A stretch of 64,000 nucleotides of DNA, from contig NZ_ATZH01000024.1 in NCBI RefSeq assembly GCF_000428105.1, positions 1 to 64,000 on the forward strand, read 5' to 3'. Positions 9,252 to 17,280 of this stretch are shown piece after piece. The notes beneath the pieces are model-generated. The model was given only the letters and a program-made list of their open reading frames with translations. It was not told the DNA's origin and did not search any database. Source of the DNA: Bacteroides pyogenes DSM 20611 = JCM 6294 (lineage in GTDB: Bacteria > Bacteroidota > Bacteroidia > Bacteroidales > Bacteroidaceae). The position numbers were made by a program, and so were the translations under genes. Numbering within the stretch: the stretch's first letter is position 1; each line of letters starts with the position of its first letter.

Positions 9252-9680
9252 TTATTTTACTTCGATTCGCTTTTCTGCTTTCTTCACAGCTTCTTCCGAG
9301 AGTTTCGGCAATTGGATGTTCAACACTCCATTTTCTACAACGGCAGAAATATTCTCCTTATCTACATTATCGGGCAGAATCATAGTCTGTTGGAACTTTG
9401 AATATGAGAACTCGCGACGCAAATAGCGACCGTCTTTCTCCTCTTCCTTGTTTTCCACCTTTTTTTCCATAGTAATGACGAGGTTGCTCTCCTCATCAAT
9501 GCAAACATTGAAGTCTTCTTTCGTCATGCCGGGAGCAGCCAATTCGACCTTATACTCTTTTTCTGTTTCGAATACATTGATAGCGGGCGCGGTTGCATTG
9601 GCTCTCACCATCCAATCGTTATCAAAGAAATCATTAAAGATACTTGGTAACCAACCTTGATTTTTTCTTACAGGCATCAT
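9252..9680 (-). CDS. Small heat-shock protein Hsp20
   Basis: 142 residues. An alpha-crystallin domain runs over about residues 35-140, with the family motif AAPGMTKEDFNV and the C-terminal GVLNIQLPKL. The protein ends EKRIEVK and contains the I-x-I-like IQL anchor. It is an ATP-independent holdase that binds unfolding proteins. An AGGAG stretch about 8 nt upstream of the start resembles a true Shine-Dalgarno signal, unusual for this lineage. The gene stands alone, followed by a hairpin terminator. Confidence 0.93.
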   Translation of the reverse strand: MMPVRKNQGWLPSIFNDFFDNDWMVRANATAPAINVFETEKEYKVELAAPGMTKEDFNVCIDEESNLVITMEKKVENKEEEKDGRYLRREFSYSKFQQTMILPDNVDKENISAVVENGVLNIQLPKLSEEAVKKAEKRIEVK

Positions 9681-9859
9681 AATTTACTCTCCTATCTTTT
9701 AGTTAAACATTCTTTCCATTAAAAGAGATGCAAAATATGTGCCGGCAGTGTTTTATCGTAACAGATTGACTATTTGTCATCTTCGTATGAAAAAGATTGC
9801 TCGAAACATGACAAAATGTACGTTTTCGTTCGTTTTAGACAAGAAAGACGTTTGTTTAT

Positions 9860-10336
9860 CTATTTATTGCCAATAAGTTTAAATCTTATCCGAAGTGTCT
9901 TCTCGTCTTCATTATAGTCATAACTGATAATTTTGAAAGTTCCAATCTCGGAGGTGTTTTCCACGTGCAACCCAATGCAAGCGCAGGCGTCATAATTTCC
10001 AATCCGCACGATGCGCAGCATCCGGCAGGCATCGGCAGGCAATTTGCTTAAATCGACCAACTCTTTGGCTTCATCATATGTCACAAACTCCGTATTAACC
10101 GGTAAGTTTCTCTTGATTGCTTCATTCACGCTGTCCTCGATGTTCTGTATCTGTTCGGGAGTAGGGCAGGAAGGAAGCAGGTAATCGCATTTGCTTTTCT
10201 TTCTTTCGATATGGGCGTTCCGTGAACGCGGACATCCGAAAGTCCGTACCATAGTTGCATTCAACAGATGTTCTGCCGTATGCATGGGAGGATACTCTTG
10301 TTTATTATGACCGTTTAGAATTGTTTTTTGCTCCAT
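9860..10336 (-). CDS. AlaX-type alanyl-tRNA editing protein
   Basis: 158 residues. The editing-domain zinc ligands are present as HxxxH (His19, His23) and CxxxH (Cys120, His124). AlaX proteins are free-standing relatives of the AlaRS editing domain and hydrolyse Ser-tRNA(Ala) or Gly-tRNA(Ala). The length fits a minimal AlaX protein. A sequence with its own promoter and a strong hairpin terminator lies 41 bp upstream, on the same strand, so expression could be attenuated or independent of it. Confidence 0.82.
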   Translation of the reverse strand: MEQKTILNGHNKQEYPPMHTAEHLLNATMVRTFGCPRSRNAHIERKKSKCDYLLPSCPTPEQIQNIEDSVNEAIKRNLPVNTEFVTYDEAKELVDLSKLPADACRMLRIVRIGNYDACACIGLHVENTSEIGTFKIISYDYNEDEKTLRIRFKLIGNK

Positions 10337-10376
10337 ATGATTTTATCTTAGTATATGCCACATGTAGTATGGGCAT

Positions 10377-10401
10377 AAAAAAAGGAGTACCGCTGTACTC
10401 C
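10377..10401 (-). terminator. Rho-independent terminator upstream of alaX
   Basis: Perfect 7-bp stem with loop AGCG and a seven-T tail (plus-strand A-run 10377-10383). It would end both the small transcript and read-through from uvrB. Confidence 0.85.
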
Positions 10402-10438
10402 AACCTTTGTTAACCTTAAATCTAATACTATGAAAAAC
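10377..10438 (-). ncRNA. Candidate small RNA or attenuated leader
   Basis: A very good minus-strand promoter (10445-10475) points to an RNA start near 10438. About 37 nt later comes a perfect 7-bp stem (GGAGTAC / GTACTCC, 10384-10401) with a 4-nt loop, followed by seven U. The predicted transcript is about 62 nt. It lies between uvrB and alaX on their strand. It could be an independent small RNA, or a terminated leader for alaX. No start codon plus sensible ORF is seen within it on this strand. Confidence 0.6.
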
Positions 10439-10444
10439 ACATTA

Positions 10445-10475
10445 CAAATGTAGGCACTTTTCCGAAAACCGCAAA
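10445..10475 (-). promoter_or_regulatory. Consensus Bacteroides promoter
   Basis: On the minus strand TTTG (10472-10475), a 19-nt spacer, then TACATTTG (10445-10452): an exact match to the Bacteroides TTTG / TAnnTTTG pattern. Confidence 0.75.
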
Positions 10476-10549
10476 CTATACAAGCAAAATAATGTGTTTT
10501 ATAACATATATTAAGAGGGATGAGGTGTTGTTCTATGTTTATTAATAAT

Positions 10550-12583
10550 TTATCCCCATTTTTCTTTCATCAGATCTTCCAGTTTCAACAATTCGTCGCG
10601 ATATTGCGCCGCTTCGATGAACTCCAATTTCTTAGCCGCTTCCTGCATCAGCTTGCGGGTACGCTCAATACTTTTTTCCATTTGCGCCTTATTCATGTAT
10701 TGTACGATCGGATCGGCAGCGATATTCGGTGCGGCGGGTTCGACATAAGCACGTTTCTCTTTGGGAAGCTCGCCGGATTCCGCATCCGTATGTGCGAATA
10801 CAGCCAGATTACGTGCCTTTTTAATTTGTTGCGGAGTAATACCGTTGGCTTCGTTGTACGCCAATTGTTTCTCGCGCCGGCGGTTGGTCTCGTCGATGGT
10901 CAGCTGCATACTCTCGGTTATCTTATCGGCATACATGATGACTTTCCCGTTTACATTACGCGCGGCACGTCCGGCAGTTTGCGTCAACGATCGGTGCGAT
11001 CGGAGGAAGCCTTCTTTGTCGGCGTCTAAAATGGCGACAAGAGAAACTTCGGGCAAGTCGAGCCCTTCACGCAGCAGATTCACACCGATCAATACATCGT
11101 AAATTCCCTGACGAAGACTATCCATGATCTTCACGCGCTCCAGTGTGTCCACATCACTATGGATATAGTTGCATCGCACGCCGTGATTCAAAAGATATTC
11201 GGTGAGTTCTTCGGCCATGCGTTTGGTCAGTGTGGTGACGAGTACCCGTTCTTCTTTTTCGATCCGGAGTTGAATTTCCTCCATCAAATCGTCTATTTGA
11301 TTCATACTCGGACGTACATCTATGACAGGGTCGAGCAATCCGGTCGGACGGATAACCTGTTCAACAATAATTCCTTCCGATTGTGCCAATTCATATTCCG
11401 CCGGCGTGGCGCTGACGTAAATCACTTGTTTGGCCATTGCCTCGAACTCTTCGAACTTCAGCGGACGATTGTCCATCGCCGCAGGCAATCGAAACCCATA
11501 CTCCACAAGATTCGTTTTGCGGGCGCGGTCTCCTCCGTACATGGCGCGTATCTGCGGAACACTCACATGGCTCTCGTCGATAACGATCAGAAAGTCGTCA
11601 GGAAAAAAATCGAGCAGGCAATACGGACGGGTTCCCGCTTCGCGCCCGTCGAAATAGCGCGAATAATTTTCAATGCCCGAGCAATGTCCCAACTCCCGAA
11701 TCATTTCCATATCGTACGTGACACGTTCGTACAGCCGTTTCGCTTCATATTCCTTGCCGATGGACCTGAAATAGGCTACCTGTTTGGTCAAATCATCTTC
11801 AATCTGACGAATGGCGCGAAGGGTCGCTTCTTTCGTTGTCATGAAAAGATTGGCGGGATATATTTTATATGCCTGAAAAGGAGCGACGGTAACACCGCTT
11901 ACGGGATCTACCTCCTCGATGCCGTCAATCTCGTCACCCCAAAAAGTCACCCGAAGCAAATGGTCGGAATATGCCAGATAGATATCCACCGTATCTCCTT
12001 TCACACGGAAATTTCCCCGATTCAGGTCTATATCGTTTCGTGTATACAAGCTATCTACTAACCGACGCAGAAAAACATTCCGGTCGAGCATACGCCCGCA
12101 TTCGATTTCAATGACATTATTATAGAAGTCGGCAGGGTTTCCCATACCGTAGATACAGGAAACCGAAGAAACGACCACCACATCCTTTCGCCCGGAAAGC
12201 AGGGCCGAAGTAGCGGCGAGCCGCAATTTGTCAATCTCGTCGTTGATGGCAAGATCTTTCTCTATATATGTATCGGTACTCGGCAAGTACGCTTCCGGCT
12301 GATAGTAATCATAGTACGAAACATAGTATTCTACCGCATTATTCGGAAAGAAACCTTTAAATTCACTGTACAGTTGCGCTGCCAATGTCTTATTGTGGCT
12401 TAAAATCAACGTCGGCTTATTAATATTGGCAACAACGTTGGCAATGGTAAATGTCTTTCCGGAACCGGTAACGCCCAACAATGTCTGTCCGGGAATACCT
12501 TGACGTATTCCTTCCGTCAGTTGGGCTATCGCTTCGGGCTGATCACCGGTAGGTTCATAGGCTGATGTCAATTCAAAATTCAT
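10550..12583 (-). CDS. uvrB: Excinuclease ABC subunit B
   Basis: 677 residues from ATG 12583 ([15 protein letters not shown]). A 19-codon longer reading from 12640 has no homology-like content and is not used. Walker A is GVTGSGKT (37-44). Also seen are the DESHVSVPQ and VSATPAEYE helicase motifs, the beta-hairpin region ([20 protein letters not shown]) and a C-terminal UVR domain ([21 protein letters not shown]) that recruits UvrC. UvrB verifies the damage handed over by UvrA and loads UvrC in nucleotide excision repair. uvrA is in this window but 7 kb away. Confidence 0.97.
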   Translation of the reverse strand: MNFELTSAYEPTGDQPEAIAQLTEGIRQGIPGQTLLGVTGSGKTFTIANVVANINKPTLILSHNKTLAAQLYSEFKGFFPNNAVEYYVSYYDYYQPEAYLPSTDTYIEKDLAINDEIDKLRLAATSALLSGRKDVVVVSSVSCIYGMGNPADFYNNVIEIECGRMLDRNVFLRRLVDSLYTRNDIDLNRGNFRVKGDTVDIYLAYSDHLLRVTFWGDEIDGIEEVDPVSGVTVAPFQAYKIYPANLFMTTKEATLRAIRQIEDDLTKQVAYFRSIGKEYEAKRLYERVTYDMEMIRELGHCSGIENYSRYFDGREAGTRPYCLLDFFPDDFLIVIDESHVSVPQIRAMYGGDRARKTNLVEYGFRLPAAMDNRPLKFEEFEAMAKQVIYVSATPAEYELAQSEGIIVEQVIRPTGLLDPVIDVRPSMNQIDDLMEEIQLRIEKEERVLVTTLTKRMAEELTEYLLNHGVRCNYIHSDVDTLERVKIMDSLRQGIYDVLIGVNLLREGLDLPEVSLVAILDADKEGFLRSHRSLTQTAGRAARNVNGKVIMYADKITESMQLTIDETNRRREKQLAYNEANGITPQQIKKARNLAVFAHTDAESGELPKEKRAYVEPAAPNIAADPIVQYMNKAQMEKSIERTRKLMQEAAKKLEFIEAAQYRDELLKLEDLMKEKWG

Positions 12584-12721
12584 AGTCAATCGTTGAAAAG
12601 AAGGACAATATTCGGTAAAATAATCGATATAACAAATCATTTATCCAAATAAATCCTTTACTTTGCAAGATATTCATGTCAGAAAATAATTTTGTACCAC
12701 TAATAAAATACACCGGAAAAC

Positions 12722-14020
12722 ATGATTTGGAATGAAGCGATTGAATGCATGGATCGTGAAAGTCTTCGTAAAATTCAGGACATACGTCTCAGGAAGATTG
12801 TAGAATATGTATATCACAACACTCCTTTTTATCGGAGAAAGATGCACGAAATGGGATTGACCCCGGATGACATACAATCGATTGACGACATCACAAAACT
12901 TCCCTTTACTACAAAACATGATTTGAGAGAGAATTATCCGTTTGGTCTTTGTGCCGTACCGATGAGTCAAATTGTTCGTATACACGCTTCTTCCGGTACG
13001 ACGGGAAAGCCTACGGTAGTGGGGTATACCCGCAAGGACTTATCATCGTGGATGGAATGCCTTTCGCGAGCTTATACGGCTTATGGGGCCGATCGCTCGG
13101 ATGTTTTTCAGATTTCTTACGGATACGGATTGTTTACAGGTGGGCTGGGCGCACACTCAGGCGCCGAAAATATCGGAGCCTCAGTGATTCCCATGTCCAG
13201 TGGCAACACGAAAAAGCAAATAACTTTGATGCATGATTTCGGTGCCACGGTACTTTGCTGTACGCCTTCGTATGCTCTTTATCTGGCAGACGCTATCAAA
13301 GAGTCGAAGTTGCCCCGCGACGACTTCAAACTGAAAATCGGAATTTTCGGCGCGGAACCGTGGACGGAGAACATGCGCCGTGAAATTGAAGATAAACTTG
13401 GAATCAAAGCATACGACTTATATGGACTTAGTGAAATAGCCGGTCCCGGAGTGGGATATGAATGCGAATGTCAGGAAGGCGCTCATTTGAACGAAGATTA
13501 TTTTTTTCCTGAGATTATAGATCCGGACACTTTACAACCGGTTGGTCCCGGAGAAACAGGCGAACTGGTTTTTACTCATCTCAGCAAGGAAGGCATGCCG
13601 TTATTGCGCTACAGGACACGGGATTTAACTTCTCTGAATTATGAAAAATGTTCTTGTGGGCGGACTTTGGTACGCATGAACCGAATTTTAGCACGCAGCG
13701 ACGATATGTTGATTGTTCGGGGAGTGAATGTTTTTCCCACCCAGTTCGAATCGGTAATTCTAGAGATGGAAGAGTTTGAACCGCACTATTTATTAATAGT
13801 AGACAGAGAAAACAATACGGATACAATGGAACTGCGTGTAGAGATACGTCCCGATTTTTATTCGGACGAAATCAATAAAATGCTTGCGCTGAAGAAGAAA
13901 CTGAGCGATCGTTTGCAAAGCGTGTTAGGATTGGGAGTAAAGGTGAAATTTGTGGAACCTCGAAGCATCGAACGCAGTACCGGAAAAGCCCAACGGATAA
14001 TAGATAATAGGAGACTTTAA
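12722..14020 (+). CDS. paaK: Phenylacetate-CoA ligase (PaaK-like)
   Basis: 432 residues, the normal length of the short PaaK branch of adenylate-forming enzymes. The ATP/AMP loop SSGTTGKPT, the motif YGLSEIAGPG and the RTRDLT segment are present, and the C-terminal lid runs from about residue 330. It makes an aryl-acetyl-CoA from acid, ATP and CoA. In Bacteroides such genes are commonly beside an ACT protein and indolepyruvate:ferredoxin oxidoreductase genes. Only the ACT partner is present here, 33 bp downstream. A -7 box TACTTTG lies at 12659-12665. Confidence 0.88.
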   Translation: MIWNEAIECMDRESLRKIQDIRLRKIVEYVYHNTPFYRRKMHEMGLTPDDIQSIDDITKLPFTTKHDLRENYPFGLCAVPMSQIVRIHASSGTTGKPTVVGYTRKDLSSWMECLSRAYTAYGADRSDVFQISYGYGLFTGGLGAHSGAENIGASVIPMSSGNTKKQITLMHDFGATVLCCTPSYALYLADAIKESKLPRDDFKLKIGIFGAEPWTENMRREIEDKLGIKAYDLYGLSEIAGPGVGYECECQEGAHLNEDYFFPEIIDPDTLQPVGPGETGELVFTHLSKEGMPLLRYRTRDLTSLNYEKCSCGRTLVRMNRILARSDDMLIVRGVNVFPTQFESVILEMEEFEPHYLLIVDRENNTDTMELRVEIRPDFYSDEINKMLALKKKLSDRLQSVLGLGVKVKFVEPRSIERSTGKAQRIIDNRRL

Positions 14021-14053
14021 ATGTGAGAAATAAAATCTAAATAGTTTAAGATC

Positions 14054-14479
14054 ATGGTAGCAAAACAACTTTCTATTTTCCTGGAAAATAAATCGGGAAG
14101 GCTGACGGAAGTAACCGAGGTGTTGGCAAAAGAAAACATCAATCTTTCCGCGCTGTGTATTGCCGAAAATGCCGATTTCGGCATTTTACGGGGAATAGTA
14201 TCCGATCCGGATAAGGCATACAAAGCTTTAAAAGAGAACAATTTTGCGGTAAATATAACCGATGTGATTGGCATTAGTTGCCCGAATATTCCCGGTGCTT
14301 TGGCCAAAGTGTTGAAATATCTTTCAGCTGAAGGTGTTTTCATAGAATACATGTATTCGTTTGCGAGCAATCATGTAGCGAATGTAGTGATCCGCCCGAG
14401 TAATCTGGAGAAATGTATTGCCGTGCTGAAAGAGAAGAAAGTAGACCTGCTGGCGGCAAGCGATTTGTACAAATTATAG
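14054..14479 (+). CDS. Tandem ACT-domain protein
   Basis: 141 residues made of two ACT domains (about 1-68 and 70-141). The first starts KQLSIFLENKSGRLTEVTEVL and the second IGISCPNIPGALAKVLKYL. ACT domains bind amino acids. Its position right after paaK suggests that it senses aromatic amino acids or their acids and affects the ligase, but this is inferred. There is no enzyme domain. Confidence 0.85.
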   Translation: MVAKQLSIFLENKSGRLTEVTEVLAKENINLSALCIAENADFGILRGIVSDPDKAYKALKENNFAVNITDVIGISCPNIPGALAKVLKYLSAEGVFIEYMYSFASNHVANVVIRPSNLEKCIAVLKEKKVDLLAASDLYKL

Positions 14480-14563
14480 CTTGCTTTGTGATCTATGTTT
14501 TGCTTTATCGGTCCATTTCTTTCGTCGTTTAACGCCTTTTATGTATTAAAAAAGGTAGATTAA

Positions 14564-14594
14564 TTGGTTAATTCCCGACGAATAAGTAACTTTG
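14564..14594 (+). promoter_or_regulatory. Promoter of bamD operon
   Basis: TTG at 14564-14566, 20-nt spacer, TAACTTTG at 14587-14594. bamD starts 20 bp downstream. Confidence 0.6.
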
Positions 14595-14613
14595 CGCATT
14601 ATTTTTTAATAGA

Positions 14614-15417
14614 ATGAAGAAGAATATCCTTATAGTTTTGCTTGCAGCAGCCGCTCTGACTTCCTGCGGAGAGTATAATAAATTGCTGAAAAGCACTGAT
14701 TATGAATATAAGTACGAAGCTGCCAAAAATTATTTCGCGAAAGGACAGTACAATCGGTCGGCTACTCTGCTTAACGAATTGATTACTATTCTGAAAGGAA
14801 CAGACAAAGCAGAAGAATCGCTGTATATGTTGGGAATGTGTTACTACAATCAAAAGGATTATCAAACTGCTGCTCAAACATTTATCACTTATTACACTAC
14901 TTATCCGCGAGGTACTTATACCGAATTGGCTCGTTTCCATGCGGGGAAATCGCTATTCTTGGATACTCCCGAACCGCGGCTCGATCAAACAAGCACTTAT
15001 CAGGCCATTCAGCAATTGCAGATGTTTATGGAATATTTTCCGGGAAGCAGCAAAAAGCTGGAAGCGCAAAATATGATTTTCGCCTTACAGGATAAATTGG
15101 TGTTGAAAGAACTTTATTCTGCGCGTTTATATTACAATTTGGGTAATTACATGGGTAATAACTATGAATCGTCTATCATTACTGCCCAAAATGCGTTGAA
15201 AGATTATCCTTACACCGATTATCGCGAAGAACTTTCTATTTTGATCCTCCGTGCCCGCTATGAAATGGCGGTCAATAGCGTAGAATCCAAGAAGCTTGAT
15301 CGCTATCGCGAAACAATAGACGAATATTACGCTTTCAAAAATGAGTTTCCTGAAAGCAAATACCTGAAAGAGGCTGAAAAAATTTTCAGAGAATCGAAAA
15401 AAGTAACTAAAGACTAA
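14614..15417 (+). CDS. bamD: Outer membrane assembly lipoprotein BamD
   Basis: 267 residues with a lipobox LTSC (Cys18). TPR-like helical repeats follow (YEAAKNYFAKGQYNRSATLLNELI, YMLGMCYYNQKDYQTAAQTFITYY). BamD is the essential lipoprotein of the BAM complex that inserts beta-barrels into the outer membrane. In Bacteroides it is followed by rpoZ, as here (15 bp gap). Confidence 0.92.
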   Translation: MKKNILIVLLAAAALTSCGEYNKLLKSTDYEYKYEAAKNYFAKGQYNRSATLLNELITILKGTDKAEESLYMLGMCYYNQKDYQTAAQTFITYYTTYPRGTYTELARFHAGKSLFLDTPEPRLDQTSTYQAIQQLQMFMEYFPGSSKKLEAQNMIFALQDKLVLKELYSARLYYNLGNYMGNNYESSIITAQNALKDYPYTDYREELSILILRARYEMAVNSVESKKLDRYRETIDEYYAFKNEFPESKYLKEAEKIFRESKKVTKD

Positions 15418-15432
15418 TTTTATTATAGATTT

Positions 15433-15768
15433 ATGGATTACAAAAAAACAAATGCTCCCACAACGACGGTAACCCGTGATATGATGGATCTCTGTGCTGA
15501 TACCGGGAATGTATATGAAAGTGTTGCCATTATAGGTAAACGGGCCAACCAAATCAGCGTCGAGATAAAAAGCGATTTGTCAAAGAAATTGGCAGAATTT
15601 GCTTCCTACTCGGATAATATGGAAGAAGTGTTTGAAAACAGAGAGCAAATCGAAATCTCCCGTTATTACGAAAAATTGCCGAAACCTACGTTGATTGCCA
15701 CCCAGGAATATATTGAAGGGAAAATCTATTATAGAAATCCGGCGAAAGAGAAAGAAAAACTTCAATAA
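15433..15768 (+). CDS. rpoZ: RNA polymerase omega / Rpb6-like subunit
   Basis: 111 residues. The central segment VYESVAIIGKRANQISVEIKSDL is the omega/Rpb6 core used to clamp the beta-prime subunit. The Bacteroidetes version is longer than proteobacterial omega and often listed as a DNA-directed RNA polymerase subunit omega or hypothetical protein. The lineage and gene order bamD-rpoZ-DUF4293 support the call. Confidence 0.8.
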   Translation: MDYKKTNAPTTTVTRDMMDLCADTGNVYESVAIIGKRANQISVEIKSDLSKKLAEFASYSDNMEEVFENREQIEISRYYEKLPKPTLIATQEYIEGKIYYRNPAKEKEKLQ

Positions 15769-15879
15769 CTTATTGTTTTTGACAAAAAATGGAAATAGTC
15801 AAGTAAGTAGGAGGAATGCTTATTCCGCTCCTTATTGCTTGGCTATTATTGTTTAACTTTACTTATTCATATATAAATT

Positions 15880-16323
15880 ATGATTCAACGAATTCAAACA
15901 GTTTATCTATTAATCGTCACAGGAGCGCTAATTGCGGCGATGTGTCTGCCTATGGGATATTTTACAGATACGATGGGGGAGCATGCCTTTAAACCTCTGG
16001 GAGTAGATATGCATGATTCTTTTCAATCGACTTGGGGCTTATTCGGTATTTTGGCGCTTAGCGGTATCATAGCCTTGGGGACTATTTTTCTATATAAGAA
16101 CCGTATGCTCCAAATTCGCATGACTATTTTCAACTCTTTGTTGTTGGTAGGTTATTATATTGCCTTTTTTGCTTTTTATACCGCATTAAAAGATAATGCC
16201 GGCATGTTTCGCATCGGATGGGCTCTCTGTCTCCCGCTTGTTTCGATTATTCTGAATATCTTGGCGATTCGTGCCATCGGGCGCGATGAAGTAATGGTGA
16301 AAGCCGCAGATCGCCTACGATAA
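15880..16323 (+). CDS. DUF4293 membrane protein
   Basis: 147 residues with four predicted membrane helices (about 5-25, 45-67, 78-103, 110-132) and short loops. It begins MIQRIQTVYLL, typical of the DUF4293 family in Bacteroidetes. No function is known. It is the third gene of the bamD group, 111 bp after rpoZ. Confidence 0.75.
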   Translation: MIQRIQTVYLLIVTGALIAAMCLPMGYFTDTMGEHAFKPLGVDMHDSFQSTWGLFGILALSGIIALGTIFLYKNRMLQIRMTIFNSLLLVGYYIAFFAFYTALKDNAGMFRIGWALCLPLVSIILNILAIRAIGRDEVMVKAADRLR

Positions 16324-16351
16324 ATGCGTGTTCGTTTATCTATTGACAAAG

Positions 16352-16452
16352 GAGAGACTGTTCGAAAAGTAATCAGAAATAATTTTTCTTTTTGTCACAA
16401 CCTTTTCATAATATTGATTGAGTATTCAAGCTAACCTTTCGGACAGTTCCTC
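16352..16452. mobile_element. MITE-like inverted-repeat element (candidate)
   Basis: A 101-bp AT-rich segment is bounded by imperfect inverted repeats: GAGAGACTGTTCGAAAAG at the left and CCTTTCGGACAGTTCCTC at the right, about 15 of 18 matching. It carries no gene. It lies between the convergent DUF4293 and porT-like genes. The 65-nt interior makes a simple terminator hairpin unlikely. Confidence 0.4.
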
Positions 16453-16549
16453 TTTAATTTATTTTTTATCGTGCCTGTTTTTTATACTTTTGGGTACTTA
16501 TGCACGGAGAAATTCGAGCATTCTTAGTTGGGGCGGGTTTATTCGGGCG

Positions 16550-17269
16550 TTATTTCAAATCAAACAGATAAGTAATTTTCACACTGATTGTCCCGTGCGC
16601 AGCACGGGAGAAGTAATCTTTCTTGGTAGTGCTGTAAAAATCGGATAAAGCAAAGTAGTAACGCCCTTCGAGCAACAGATTGCCGGCTTTCTTTGTCTTA
16701 AGCTCTATACCTCCGCCACCGACGATTCCATAGTCGAACTTATTGTTGATCTTACCTCCGTATACGGCTTTTTGAGTATCGGTCAGAGTATTCATATCTA
16801 TATTCTGTTTTTCTTCCGATTCTCCGATCAAGAATCCAATCTGAGGTCCCGCATGGATAAAAAACTGCAATCCTTTTTCATGACCGAAAGCCAGATGCGC
16901 AAGAAAAGGAACGTCGATGTAGCTCATTTTGCGTGTATATCCCCGTGTAGCATCTTTTACCGTTTGTCCTTTTTCATTTACAGTTTCAAACAATTCATCC
17001 CATCCGCGTTGCGAAAAGTTTATTTCAAGCTGCGCGCCGCAAATCATCGAGAAATATTTCTCGGAAATATAACGCGCGGTAACTCCACCGGTCATTCCCA
17101 ACAATGTCTTTTGCTTGATGGTAGGAGTGAAGAAACATTTGTTTAAATTAAGACCTCCGTTTACACCCACGGAAAAGTTATGGCGAAGTTCACCTATCTG
17201 AGCAATACTTGGAAGTGTGAGAACCGTCATTAGAATGAAGGCAATCAAAAGCGATTTCATTTTTATCAT
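16550..17269 (-). CDS. PorT-like outer-membrane beta-barrel protein
   Basis: 239 residues with a signal peptide (cleavage near SIAQ-I). Alternating strands end in aromatic residues, finishing ISVKITYLFDLK. The pattern SVGVNGGLNLNKCFF and GGVTARYISEKYFSM fits the outer membrane protein beta-barrel / PorT family of Bacteroidetes, probably an 8-strand barrel. An internal ATG at 17260 is an equally possible start. It lies 11 bp downstream of the LysM protein and is likely co-transcribed with it. Function is unknown. Confidence 0.8.
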   Translation of the reverse strand: MIKMKSLLIAFILMTVLTLPSIAQIGELRHNFSVGVNGGLNLNKCFFTPTIKQKTLLGMTGGVTARYISEKYFSMICGAQLEINFSQRGWDELFETVNEKGQTVKDATRGYTRKMSYIDVPFLAHLAFGHEKGLQFFIHAGPQIGFLIGESEEKQNIDMNTLTDTQKAVYGGKINNKFDYGIVGGGGIELKTKKAGNLLLEGRYYFALSDFYSTTKKDYFSRAAHGTISVKITYLFDLK

Positions 17270-17280
17270 ACTCGTCTTTC

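Noticed and set aside
10430..10453. Plus-strand 7-codon frame (MKNTLQM) that looks like a leader peptide
   Set aside because: No plus-strand gene follows it. The same bases are explained by the minus-strand promoter and transcript.
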